DNA of 16,840 bases from Candidatus Aenigmatarchaeota archaeon (GCA_016202745.1 JACQOB010000131.1:1-16840), one strand, 5' to 3'; counted from the stretch's first letter, positions 1-6,634 are shown. The notes: generated by a model not told the origin, from the letters alone. Program-made: numbers and translations.

Positions 1-53
1 GACACAAAACCACCCCATTATATTATTGGTTGAGGTGGTATATAAAAGTTCAA

Positions 54-173
54 TTACTTTGGAGATGTACTATTAGTGGCCATCGCTCTGGCAATATATA
101 TTTTTTCTCCTATTGACATGTGATTAAGGTAAGCTCCAATAGCAGTATCCTGTATTGAACCAATTCGTGTCAT
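54..173 (-). CDS. possible 39-residue protein, unrecognised
   Basis: A short reading frame that could start at the ATG at 173 and read leftward to a stop at 54-56. It begins MTRIGSIQDT and has no recognisable domain, signal or membrane segment. The only support is an AT-rich stretch at about 191-203, roughly 25 nt upstream of this start, which could act as a TATA box, but the same bases could serve the rightward redoxin gene. Nothing else was recognised in 1-219, apart from an imperfect inverted repeat (CCACC near 11-15, GGTGG near 34-38) and a TATA-like run at 40-49. It may well be non-coding. Confidence 0.18.
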   Translation of the reverse strand: MTRIGSIQDTAIGAYLNHMSIGEKIYIARAMATNSTSPK

Positions 174-190
174 GAGTTTAGTTGGCGGTA

Positions 191-203
191 AGTTATTTAA
201 GCA
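191..203 (+). promoter_or_regulatory. TATA-like box before the redoxin gene
   Basis: The AT-rich segment AGTTATTTAAGCA is centred about 24 nt upstream of the ATG at 220. That is the spacing expected for an archaeal TATA box driving a leaderless or nearly leaderless transcript. No Shine-Dalgarno sequence precedes this ATG. Confidence 0.4.
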
Positions 204-219
204 TATGCATATTATTAAT

Positions 220-777
220 ATGGCCCTCACACCCTCAATGTACAACAGACTGAAGAAAGGTGACAAGGCTCCGGATTTCTCACTGAGGGGAATAGACGGA
301 AAAACATATTCTCTGAAAAACTTTCATGGAAAGAAAGCCGTGCTTGTCGTCTTCATGTGCAACCACTGCCCTTATGTCAAGCATAAGATAGGGACAATTG
401 TCTCACTCCATAAGGAATTCAGGGACAAGGATGTGGCTGTAATAGGCATCAATTCAAATGACCCATTAGAATACCCTGAAGATAATCTTGATGGAATGAG
501 GAAATTTTCCAAAGAAAGGAATATAACATTCCCCTATCTTGTAGACGAAACGCAGGAAACAGCAAAAGCTTATGGCGCCACCTGCACGCCGGATCCCTTC
601 CTTCTTGATTCCAGCCTGAGGCTGGCGTACCACGGCAGGTTTGACGATGCCCTTGAGCCAGGGACAACAGCAAAAACACAGGAAATGAAAGAGGCAATCC
701 AGCAGCTGCTTTCAGGTAAACAGGTAACAATCCAGGAAAGGCCCTCGCTGGGGTGCAATATAAAATGGAAGGCGTAA
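220..777 (+). CDS. thioredoxin-like redoxin (AhpC/TSA-ResA type)
   Basis: Predicted 185-residue soluble protein with a thioredoxin fold of the redoxin type. Family landmarks are the entry segment GDKAPDFSLRGIDGK, a strand followed by the active-site-like CNHCPYV motif (CxxC) near residues 46-52, and TCTPDPFLLD near residue 123, which contains the usual cis-proline region. Homologues are often annotated as thioredoxin family proteins and are thought to act in thiol-disulfide exchange or peroxide handling; the substrate cannot be read from sequence. An open frame extends upstream to 172, but ATG 220 is chosen because the alignable domain begins just after it and a TATA-like box sits 24 nt before it. 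No signal peptide is seen, so it is probably cytoplasmic. It converges on the purEC fusion gene. Confidence 0.85.
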   Translation: MALTPSMYNRLKKGDKAPDFSLRGIDGKTYSLKNFHGKKAVLVVFMCNHCPYVKHKIGTIVSLHKEFRDKDVAVIGINSNDPLEYPEDNLDGMRKFSKERNITFPYLVDETQETAKAYGATCTPDPFLLDSSLRLAYHGRFDDALEPGTTAKTQEMKEAIQQLLSGKQVTIQERPSLGCNIKWKA

Positions 778-789
778 CCGGGCCACTTT

Positions 790-934
790 AGGTTGCTGGC
801 TTGGCCCAATTGGCGGAGATGTCCGACTTGCGGCAGTTGTCTGGCTTGCATCAATTGGAGCAAGCCAGCAGTGTAAGTTGTCTGGCTTGCATCAATTGGA
901 GCAAGCCAGCAGTGTAAGTTGTCTGGCTTGCATC
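790..934 (+). repeat. tandem hairpin repeats, 41-bp unit, 2.4 exact copies plus a degenerate one
   Basis: Two identical 41-bp units lie at 836-876 and 877-917, followed by the first 17 bases of a third (918-934). Each contains a 9-bp stem, CTGGCTTGC pairing with GCAAGCCAG, around the loop ATCAATTGGA. A diverged relative with CTGGCTTGGCCCAATTGG lies at 795-812. The block occupies most of the space between the converging redoxin and purEC genes. The same hairpin plan, including CAATTGGA in the loop and a leading CAGTT, is seen in the D-loop insert of the tRNA gene at 6635-6680. There is no spacer between units, so it is not a CRISPR array. Confidence 0.9.
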
Positions 935-941
935 TTTTGAT

Positions 942-969
942 TAAACTTTTTTCTTGGAAAAAAAGTTTA
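942..969 (-). terminator. hairpin at the 3' end of purEC
   Basis: A perfect 11-bp inverted repeat, TAAACTTTTTT at 942-952 with AAAAAAGTTTA at 959-969 and a 6-nt loop, overlaps the TAA stop codon of the leftward purEC gene (967-969). On the minus strand the stem contains a run of T, so transcription could end here by a T-rich mechanism. Its position between converging genes fits this use. Terminator function is inferred. Confidence 0.5.
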
Positions 970-2370
970 GGCCGCAAGGACCCCGTCTACGCTCAGGAGG
1001 TCATATTTCTCTATGCCCGGTTCCTTGCCCGTTATCAGGTCTGCCGCGGCGCGGCACCTCTTGCCTATCTGCCTGATTGTAAGTTCGGAAAGAGTTGGCG
1101 GTACCCCTGCGCCCCTGTAGCCGGCCTGCAGGAGATACTGGCGGAGGAATTCCTTGTCGCAGGCATGGCCTTCCTGCTTCTGGCCGCGGCGGTAGAACCC
1201 GGCTGCCCAGATCCTTGCCGAATCATGGGTGGGTGGTTCGTCTCCCTGCCGCAACTCGCGCATGCCCCTCTTCATGGCAAACCCGAACTCCATCTTGGCG
1301 TCAGGGATTATCAGGCCCCTCTTCCTGGCGTGATCTTCATAAAACGTATACAGCCTCAGGCTGGCGTCTATGGCCTCCTGCGGCAGGCCCATAGCCATTG
1401 CCTGTTTAGCCGTAATCGGCTCGTCATGCCCCCTGCTGGCCTTGGTCGTCGGGGTGAATATGGGCTCCGGCAGTTTGTCAGCCATCTGCAGGCCCTCGGG
1501 CAGCGTCAGGCCGTATATTGTCCTGGTGCCGCTCTCGTATTCGCGCCACAGGGAGCCGTACAAATAGCCGCGCACTATGCACTCAACAGGGATTATGTCC
1601 AGCTTTTCAACATCCAGCGTCCTTTCATCATGCCTGCCAAGGAGGTGGTTGGGAATGATGTCCCCTGTCAGGTTGAACCAGTATTCGCTCAAGTCAGTCA
1701 GGGCCACGCCCTTCCCTTCTATCCTCTGGGGCAGCACGGCATCGAATGCGGAAATCCTGTCAGTCGACTGCATCTTGAAGTGGCTGCCGGCATCATACAT
1801 GTCCCTCACCTTGCCGCTGCGCATGAACGTGTAAGGAAGCGGGATTTCGGCGCCCTGCAATTCAGCGTCATCAACCATTATCTGTCCGGCCCTCCTCTCT
1901 GCGGCAGCGATATTTTCCTCAGTCTTTGAAAAATAGGTTTCCCCGAAGGCCAGGTCAACATATGCCGCTACGTCCTGCGGGGTTATGGCAAAACCGTACA
2001 CCTTTGCGCCTGAAGGCAGCGCGGTGGAGCAAAATTCCTTCATGTCCAGCCAGCTATATCTATGATCTGTTGGGTTCGGGTTTGCCGCATCTGGGAACAC
2101 ATCCGGCGGCGCGGCTATTACTTGGCCAGGGAACATTGAGGCAACGCTCCCCGAAAGGGCGTCAGACTTTCCCGCTATTGTCACGAACAAAGTGGAGACC
2201 TTGCCATCACTGTATTGGGAAAGGACATTTTGCAAATGGCCGGGGGACTTGTGCGCCGAAGCTATCCTTTTGATTACAGGATAGCCAGACTTGCCCAGCG
2301 CATCAGCTATCCTGTCAGCATAGGGAAGATCGCCCTTAGAACCCATTATGAGCACGACTTGCCTGTCCAT
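967..2370 (-). CDS. PurE (class II)-PurC fusion: AIR carboxylase / SAICAR synthetase
   Basis: 467-residue bifunctional enzyme for two successive steps of IMP synthesis: carboxylation of AIR to CAIR, then condensation with aspartate to SAICAR. Residues 1 to about 165 form a PurE domain with a GSKGD phosphate loop and SAHKSP, followed by IAGKSDALSG and VIAAPP. SAHK plus an AGxSxxLSG segment resembles the class II enzyme found in animal PAICS, which uses CO2 directly, rather than bacterial class I (SAHRTP). Residues from about 178 to the end form SAICAR synthetase: MRSGKVRDMYD, DRISAFD, IPNHLL, ECIVRGYLYGSLW, TTKASRGHDEPI, and DSARIW near the C-terminus. The domain order is the reverse of animal PAICS (PurC first). 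The ATG at 2370 lies about 26 nt from a TATA-like box. The other purine genes here are at 7004-11736, so this gene is transcribed separately. Confidence 0.93.
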   Translation of the reverse strand: MDRQVVLIMGSKGDLPYADRIADALGKSGYPVIKRIASAHKSPGHLQNVLSQYSDGKVSTLFVTIAGKSDALSGSVASMFPGQVIAAPPDVFPDAANPNPTDHRYSWLDMKEFCSTALPSGAKVYGFAITPQDVAAYVDLAFGETYFSKTEENIAAAERRAGQIMVDDAELQGAEIPLPYTFMRSGKVRDMYDAGSHFKMQSTDRISAFDAVLPQRIEGKGVALTDLSEYWFNLTGDIIPNHLLGRHDERTLDVEKLDIIPVECIVRGYLYGSLWREYESGTRTIYGLTLPEGLQMADKLPEPIFTPTTKASRGHDEPITAKQAMAMGLPQEAIDASLRLYTFYEDHARKRGLIIPDAKMEFGFAMKRGMRELRQGDEPPTHDSARIWAAGFYRRGQKQEGHACDKEFLRQYLLQAGYRGAGVPPTLSELTIRQIGKRCRAAADLITGKEPGIEKYDLLSVDGVLAA

Positions 2371-2392
2371 TTCTTAGCTGTAGGGATATAAG

Positions 2393-2399
2393 TTTTAAA
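2393..2399 (-). promoter_or_regulatory. TATA-like box for purEC
   Basis: On the minus strand TTTAAAA is centred about 26 nt upstream of the purEC ATG, which fits a short-leader archaeal promoter. It lies immediately beside the hairpin repeat at 2405-2441, so the repeat may sit in the upstream promoter region. Confidence 0.45.
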
Positions 2400-2404
2400 T
2401 AGGC

Positions 2405-2441
2405 TGGCATGTCCGGCTTTTTCCACTCTGGGCAGGCCGGA
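2405..2441 (-). repeat. dispersed hairpin repeat, relative of the tRNA D-loop insert
   Basis: Read on the minus strand this segment starts TTCCGGCCTG, passes through CCA and TGGA, and ends AAAGCCGGACATG. The D-loop insert of the tRNA reads TTCCGGCCTTGGCCA, then TTGGAC, then AAAGCCGGCC. They share a 9-base left arm and an 8-base right arm, and both fold with CCGGC pairing to GCCGG. It lies between the divergent purEC and membrane-protein genes. The match was judged by eye; the loop is less conserved than the arms. Confidence 0.55.
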
Positions 2442-2485
2442 AGCAGAATTCACATTTTTATACCACCCTCGGCTAAATATATTAC

Positions 2486-2492
2486 AGGAGGG
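2486..2492 (+). promoter_or_regulatory. Shine-Dalgarno site of the 98-residue membrane protein
   Basis: AGGAGGG lies 5 nt before the ATG at 2498, a clear ribosome-binding site that fixes this start. A TATA-like TTTTTATA at about 2455-2462 is far enough upstream to give a short leader. Most other genes in the window lack such a site. Confidence 0.6.
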
Positions 2493-2497
2493 TTTTC

Positions 2498-2794
2498 ATG
2501 AACAAGGATGACTGCTCAGGAAGATGCATCATCGGCGGCATTGTGGCCATAATCTTCGGCGCCCTGTTCCTAATGACGCTTGTGTACGGCTTCCTGCTTC
2601 AGCAAAGAGGCGGCGGCCTGGCGAGCGTGTACGGCGTATATGTAGGCTCCCTGATATTCCTGGGGATCGCGAAGTGGGCAATGTGGTACAGCAAGGGATG
2701 CAAGCACTGCATGGTCGCATACGCGGGAATGGCCAAGGGTATGCACAGGGAAGAGCCCGAAGAGAAGCCCAAGTCCGCCAGAAGAAGGAGATAG
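2498..2794 (+). CDS. small two-helix membrane protein, unrecognised
   Basis: 98 residues. A short N-terminus containing two Cys (DDCSGRC) is followed by a hydrophobic helix at about 11-34 and a second at about 43-64. A loop with CKHC near residue 68 and a very basic, charged tail ending in SARRRR follow. The pairs of Cys on both sides of the helices could form disulfides or bind metal, but no family was recognised. The start is supported by a strong Shine-Dalgarno site. A T-rich run just after the stop (about 2801-2820) could end transcription. It is transcribed away from purEC. Confidence 0.7.
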   Translation: MNKDDCSGRCIIGGIVAIIFGALFLMTLVYGFLLQQRGGGLASVYGVYVGSLIFLGIAKWAMWYSKGCKHCMVAYAGMAKGMHREEPEEKPKSARRRR

Positions 2795-2832
2795 GAAGGC
2801 CTTTTTTATTTTTCTTTTCATCTCCACCCTAT

Positions 2833-3150
2833 CTATTCTATTTTATACCTGCCGGCAAGCTCAGTCCTGCCGCTTTCATATGCCCTGAAGACCTCGACTG
2901 AATCGCCGGCAACAAACCTTACTATTTCTTCATTATCCTTGACATATGGCGCATAATCAAGGTCAAAATCCAGCAGGCCGACTATCCTGCTGCCACCCCT
3001 GGTTATGCGCACGGCATAGCCGAAATGGCCTTTGCTGTCCCGATCGGCGCCGTCTTTGGTGTGGTATCTCATGGAGAAGTGGGCGTCCACATCCCTTGTT
3101 TTGAGCGCCCGGATGTCCACATCCTTGGTCCTGGATTTTCTTTCCTTCAT
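2833..3150 (-). CDS. hypothetical protein, 105 residues
   Basis: Small soluble, charged protein that was not recognised. The N-terminal 25 residues are rich in Lys and Arg. The rest alternates short hydrophobic stretches with charged residues (FGYAVRITRGG, RIVGLLDFDLDYAPYV, EIVRFVAGDSVEVFRAYESG), suggesting a mostly beta fold. No membrane segment, Cys pair or catalytic motif is visible. The gene is judged real because it has a sensible start, with an AT-rich box about 25 nt upstream, protein-like composition, and a clean fit between the neighbouring genes. It converges on the 98-residue membrane protein with only 38 nt between the stops. Confidence 0.6.
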   Translation of the reverse strand: MKERKSRTKDVDIRALKTRDVDAHFSMRYHTKDGADRDSKGHFGYAVRITRGGSRIVGLLDFDLDYAPYVKDNEEIVRFVAGDSVEVFRAYESGRTELAGRYKIE

Positions 3151-3167
3151 TATAGGCCGTTGATTCG

Positions 3168-3180
3168 CATATATTTATTC
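3168..3180. promoter_or_regulatory. shared divergent TATA-like box
   Basis: The AT-rich core CATATATTTATTC sits about 25 nt from both the leftward start at 3150 and the rightward start at 3198. The two starts are only 47 nt apart. One TATA-like element, or two overlapping ones, could serve both leaderless transcripts. Position and composition are the only evidence. Confidence 0.45.
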
Positions 3181-3197
3181 GCATCGAAGATTAGGCT

Positions 3198-4070
3198 ATG
3201 GCACTCGAGTTCGGCGTGCTGTTCGCCCTGGGCGCGCTGGTCTTCTGGGGCTTCGGGGATTTCCTGATACAAAGGTCCACAAGAAGGCTGGGCGACTGGG
3301 AGACGCTGCTTGCGATTGGCATTCTTGGTTCCGTTGTCCTCATGCCGTTTGTCTATAGCGACATAACTGCATTAGTCGCATCTCTTGATACTGGGCTGTT
3401 GGTGCTTTCCACAGGTGTTATAATAATCTTTATAGCATCCATGCTTGACTTCGAGGCGCTGAAGAAGGGGAAGATATCAGTTGTTGAGCCGCTGCTGACG
3501 CTTGAGATACCCATCAGCGCGCTTCTGGCTGCGGGGTTGCTAAGCGAAACAATTGGCCTTCCGGAGGTGCTACTAATCCTGACGCTGGTTGCAGGATTGC
3601 TTCTTGTTTCTCTGAAGCGCCACCATTTTTCAAGGAGAATCTGGATTGAAAAAGGCGCATTCTTGGGACTGGCAGGAGCGCTTTTCATGGGCATGTCAAA
3701 TTTCATTGTTGGTTTTGCATCAAGGATAACAAACCCCCTTGTCGCCATTTGGTTCATCTGGATGTTGTGCACCGTTCTCTCCCTGCTATATCTTTCAGCC
3801 TCTAAAAAGATGCGCAGGGTTGGGGCAGATTTCATGAAAAGCAAAAAACTGCTCTTAATAACAGGCGCCCTTGACACAGCCGCATGGGTATCATTCGCAT
3901 TTGCGGCTACGCTGATGCCGATCGCAATCGCCGTGGCCCTGTCAGAAAGCTACATAGCCCTGGCGGCGCTGCTGGGCCTGTTGATAAGCAAGGAGAAGCT
4001 GCTGGCCCACCAGAAGGCGGGGCTTGTGGTGGCTTTGGGCAGCGCGATAGTGCTGGCAGCAATAGTTTAA
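3198..4070 (+). CDS. DMT/EamA-family transporter
   Basis: 290-residue integral membrane protein with about ten predicted hydrophobic helices arranged as two homologous halves of five, typical of the drug/metabolite transporter superfamily. The N-terminal helix contains ALVFWGFGDFLIQR. The first half ends near residue 140 with a basic loop (LKRHHFSRR), and the second half contains FMGMSNFIVGFASR and SESYIALAALLGLLISKEKL, the latter matching the usual EamA ending. Substrate cannot be inferred; relatives move amino acids, metabolites or drugs. The start ATG lies 25 nt after an AT-rich box shared with the divergent gene. A small C39-like gene follows 23 nt downstream and may be co-transcribed. 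Confidence 0.87.
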   Translation: MALEFGVLFALGALVFWGFGDFLIQRSTRRLGDWETLLAIGILGSVVLMPFVYSDITALVASLDTGLLVLSTGVIIIFIASMLDFEALKKGKISVVEPLLTLEIPISALLAAGLLSETIGLPEVLLILTLVAGLLLVSLKRHHFSRRIWIEKGAFLGLAGALFMGMSNFIVGFASRITNPLVAIWFIWMLCTVLSLLYLSASKKMRRVGADFMKSKKLLLITGALDTAAWVSFAFAATLMPIAIAVALSESYIALAALLGLLISKEKLLAHQKAGLVVALGSAIVLAAIV

Positions 4071-4093
4071 GTAAGGATTTGCTTTATTACAGT

Positions 4094-4540
4094 ATGAAAA
4101 TGCAGGTTCCCGTCTTCAGGCAGGGCAGGAAGGCCTGCGGCCCTGCCGCATTGAGGATGGTGCTTGCTTATTACGGGGAAAGGGTGACTGAAAAGGCCAT
4201 AATAAATGCCATAGGCGGCGTGAAAAGCTATGGCGCAAGAACAATAGCGCTTGCCGAGTTTGCCAGGAAAATGGGATTCAAGACAGAGTGCCTTTCGTAT
4301 AACAAGAAAATGGCAAAAGGCATGGCCAAAATCAGGAAACCCTCCAAGGCTGACATACTCAAGCATCTCAGGAAAAACATTCCAGATTTCATTGTAATCA
4401 CCGGGTACAAGGACGGGTATTTTTTCTATAACGACCCGGATGACGGAAAAAGGAAAAGGATAAAAGAAAACGACCTGCTTTTCGCATGGCACTCCAATGT
4501 GCTTGATTCAAGCGCGTATCTGCTGGCAGCCTGGAAATGA
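4094..4540 (+). CDS. C39-peptidase-like protein, probable catalytic His missing
   Basis: 148 residues resembling the peptidase C39 (double-glycine peptidase) fold. Q10 and C15 sit in FRQGRKACGPAALRMVLAYYG, matching the oxyanion Gln and nucleophile Cys of the family. The second half, DFIVITGYKDGYFFYNDPDDG, matches the usual His-containing strand and the following Asp-Pro, but D98 occupies the place where the catalytic His is expected; D114 is in the Asp position. It may therefore be a binding or non-cleaving relative, or use another His (H91 or H133). No signal peptide or ABC-transporter domain is attached. The ATG at 4094 is chosen because the domain starts there; an upstream extension would run inside the transporter gene. 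It converges on thrS with 15 nt between the genes. Confidence 0.7.
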   Translation: MKMQVPVFRQGRKACGPAALRMVLAYYGERVTEKAIINAIGGVKSYGARTIALAEFARKMGFKTECLSYNKKMAKGMAKIRKPSKADILKHLRKNIPDFIVITGYKDGYFFYNDPDDGKRKRIKENDLLFAWHSNVLDSSAYLLAAWK

Positions 4541-4555
4541 CATGCAGGGGAATAA

Positions 4556-6475
4556 TCACCCCACAAAACCCGGCCTCTGCGTAAGGAACATGGGCAGCGA
4601 AAGCGGCTTGAAGGGGAAGCCGCTGGTCTGCTCAATTATAACCTTGACCAGCTCTGGCGATGACATGCTTATTACGCTCCCTGTCTGCCTGACCCTTACG
4701 GCCAGCTTCCCGGACTCCATTTCCTTCTCGCCCACCACTACAATGTAAGGTATCCACTCCACCTCGGCGTCCCTTATCTTCCTGCCTATGGACTCCACCC
4801 TGTCGTCAATGTCCACCCTGATGCTGTTCGCCACCAGCTCGTGTGCCATGTCACCGCAGTATTTTACCAGGGAATCATTCACCGGGCAAAGCCTAATCTG
4901 GACAGGGGAAAGCCACAGCGGGAAGACCGGGTTCCGAGTGCCTGCCGGCGATGTTATCGCCGGACCTGCCCGCTGTTCTTTGTGTGCCTTCTCCAGCAGC
5001 GCATAAATCACCCTTTCTATCGCCCCGGAGGGTGAGCAGTGGAGTATCATCGGGTGCTTCCTGGTGTTGTCCTTGCCGGTGTACTGCATCCCGTACCTCT
5101 GCGCGTTCTCGTGGTCTATCTGCACAGTGGATAAGGCCGCGGCCTTGTCAATCGCGTCCACGAAGTTGAACTCGAATTTCGGGTCGAAATAGGCGAACCT
5201 GAAGTTCCACCTCTCTATCAGCACGGGCTTGTCCACAAGCCTGGCAAGGCCTACCACCATGTCCTTGTTCCCGTCCCAGAATTCCCTGGTGAACCGTATC
5301 GCCGTCTCATAATCACCTGTCCCAAAGCCAATGTCATTCAGGCACCTCATGCAGAGCCTGAACTGCTTCCCGAACTCCTCCTTAGCCATATCCATGTCAG
5401 CGCACAGGGTGTGCATATCGGGCATGGTGAATGACCGCAGCCTCCTCAGGCCGGTTAATTCTCCCGCTTTTTCCAGCCTAAAGGAATACCTTGTCAGCTC
5501 GTATATCTTCATTGGAAGATTCCTGTAGGAGATATTGGAATTGGCCGCCATCAGGAACTGGCCGAAGCAGGCCGCAAAGCGGAGGAAGAACTTCTTCTTT
5601 GCCGACTGGAGTATGTACTGCCTTGCCGGGAACCTGTTCAGGTAATCCTTCAGGGCAGGGTGCTCGTAATCATACATTATAGGCGTCTCCACCTCCATGC
5701 CGCCGTATTCAACCACCCTCTGCGTCACCCACGTCTCCAGCAGGGATTTCATCAGCCTGCCCTTGGGGTAGAACCTGAAATTCCCGGGGTCGCTCCCCGG
5801 CTCGTAATCAACCAGCTCCAGCCTCCTCATCAGCTTCACATGGGGCGGCTCCTCCCTTATCTCTCTTGACTTGGCCATCTCGTAATGGGCGAACTTTTCC
5901 AGGTTGCGGTACGGGCCGAAGCCATAGCCCTCCACCTTGCCGCCCTTGACTTCGACAGGGTGCAGCTTCCCTGAAGGCTCAAGGATGAACCATTCTGATA
6001 TGACCTTTTCCTCCTGCTTTATGGCCTCAGAAACATCATCGCCTTCCTTCACTCCTTCTGCAGTTATTATCCTGGACAATTCAGACAATGGATGGCCCTT
6101 GGCTTTTAAATTGAACGACTTGTACCAGCCGAACGGCGCGCGATGGACAGGCACCCCCTCCTTCTTCAGGAGGCTTTCCATCTCTTTCAACACATTTAAT
6201 GCAACATCCGGTTTGGATAAATCAGAAGAGAGATGGGCATAAGGGTAGATGACTATGGACTTGGCTTTCACTTCCCTGAAAACATCAATTACCTCTTTCA
6301 CTGTCTTTTTGGCAACAGCAGAAGGATTGTTTTCATCTCCCTTCTCCACAGAAGCCAGGACAACCAAAGCCTCTTCAACCTTAACGGCCTTCTTTTCCAC
6401 GTCTTCCGCGGCCTTGATGGCCTTCTTCTCCGGCTTCCACTCTATGAAATCGGCATGTATAAGGAGGATTTTCAT
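4556..6475 (-). CDS. thrS: threonyl-tRNA synthetase, archaeal type
   Basis: 639-residue class II synthetase that charges tRNA-Thr. Residues 1 to about 140 are the archaeal editing domain related to D-aminoacyl-tRNA deacylases (opening MKILLIHADFIEW, then SIVIYPYAHLSSDL and HRAPFGWYKSFNLKAKGHP). The catalytic core runs from about 225: motif 2 region ELTRYSFRLEKAGELTGLRR and motif 3 GAIERVI. The three zinc ligands appear intact as C303 (FAACFGQF), H355 (MPDMH) and H479 (LHCSPSG). The anticodon-binding domain follows from about 518 (WLSPVQIRLCPV). Residues 503-513 (AGPAITSPAGT) are encoded by a palindromic element and look like an in-frame insertion just before that domain. The gene starts about 35 nt downstream of a strong TATA-like box and has no Shine-Dalgarno site. 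Confidence 0.95.
   Translation of the reverse strand: MKILLIHADFIEWKPEKKAIKAAEDVEKKAVKVEEALVVLASVEKGDENNPSAVAKKTVKEVIDVFREVKAKSIVIYPYAHLSSDLSKPDVALNVLKEMESLLKKEGVPVHRAPFGWYKSFNLKAKGHPLSELSRIITAEGVKEGDDVSEAIKQEEKVISEWFILEPSGKLHPVEVKGGKVEGYGFGPYRNLEKFAHYEMAKSREIREEPPHVKLMRRLELVDYEPGSDPGNFRFYPKGRLMKSLLETWVTQRVVEYGGMEVETPIMYDYEHPALKDYLNRFPARQYILQSAKKKFFLRFAACFGQFLMAANSNISYRNLPMKIYELTRYSFRLEKAGELTGLRRLRSFTMPDMHTLCADMDMAKEEFGKQFRLCMRCLNDIGFGTGDYETAIRFTREFWDGNKDMVVGLARLVDKPVLIERWNFRFAYFDPKFEFNFVDAIDKAAALSTVQIDHENAQRYGMQYTGKDNTRKHPMILHCSPSGAIERVIYALLEKAHKEQRAGPAITSPAGTRNPVFPLWLSPVQIRLCPVNDSLVKYCGDMAHELVANSIRVDIDDRVESIGRKIRDAEVEWIPYIVVVGEKEMESGKLAVRVRQTGSVISMSSPELVKVIIEQTSGFPFKPLSLPMFLTQRPGFVG
4938..4970. 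repeat. 33-bp palindromic element inside thrS
   Basis: Contains the perfect hairpin CCGGCGAT-GTT-ATCGCCGG (4945-4963) with flanks GTGCCT on the left and ACCTGCC on the right. A second copy with the same flanks and a compensated stem lies at 6563-6595. In thrS it adds 11 codons (residues 503-513) without shifting the frame. Confidence 0.75.
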
Positions 6476-6509
6476 ACAAAGGTCACACTATCTCTTATTA
6501 TTGGCATAT

Positions 6510-6520
6510 TTTATATATAG
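6510..6520. promoter_or_regulatory. TATA-like box between thrS and the tRNA locus
   Basis: TTTATATATAG (plus strand) is centred about 40 nt from the thrS ATG, giving a leader of roughly 10-15 nt on the minus strand. It is the best TATA-like sequence upstream of the tRNA on the plus strand. The space where a closer tRNA promoter would be expected is occupied by palindromic elements, so tRNA transcription may start near 6540 with these elements in the 5' leader. The tRNA role is inferred. Confidence 0.5.
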
Positions 6521-6547
6521 CAGGCAATATTGATAGGATATGGTATA

Positions 6548-6608
6548 CCTGCCGGCGATGGGGTGCCTACCGACGATGTTATCGTCGGGCTTGTCGTCGC
6601 CGGACATG
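6548..6608. repeat. nested palindromic elements upstream of the tRNA
   Basis: The inner element (6563-6595) has the stem CCGACGAT-GTT-ATCGTCGG and the flanks GTGCCT and GCTTGTC, matching the thrS copy with paired changes in the stem. It is enclosed by two halves of another copy: CCTGCCGGCGATG at 6548-6560 and TCGCCGGACATG at 6597-6608. Joined through a short loop, these halves reproduce the thrS copy almost exactly. The outer arms pair over 7-8 bp. The simplest reading is one copy inserted into the loop of another. Confidence 0.75.
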
Positions 6609-6634
6609 TAGTAGCCCTGTCGTCTAGTGGTCAA

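Noticed and set aside
1..53. Regulatory inverted repeat at the window edge
   Set aside because: CCACC/GGTGG arms are short and imperfect, the gene it could belong to is outside the window, and no function can be supported.
836..934. CRISPR array
   Set aside because: The 41-bp units abut with no unique spacers, each unit is itself a hairpin, and no cas genes are nearby.
919..1929. 336-codon open frame on the plus strand
   Set aside because: It lies antisense to purEC, whose motifs are convincing; the frame is a by-product of codon bias and its translation shows no family pattern.
2841..2870. Another copy of the CCTGCCGGC palindrome
   Set aside because: ACCTGCCGGC matches only on one side; there is no right arm, and it encodes the C-terminus of the 105-residue protein.
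3884..4093. Upstream extension of the C39-like gene
   Set aside because: It would overlap the transporter's last helices in another frame and adds Gly/Ala-rich sequence with no domain; ATG 4094 starts just before the conserved region.
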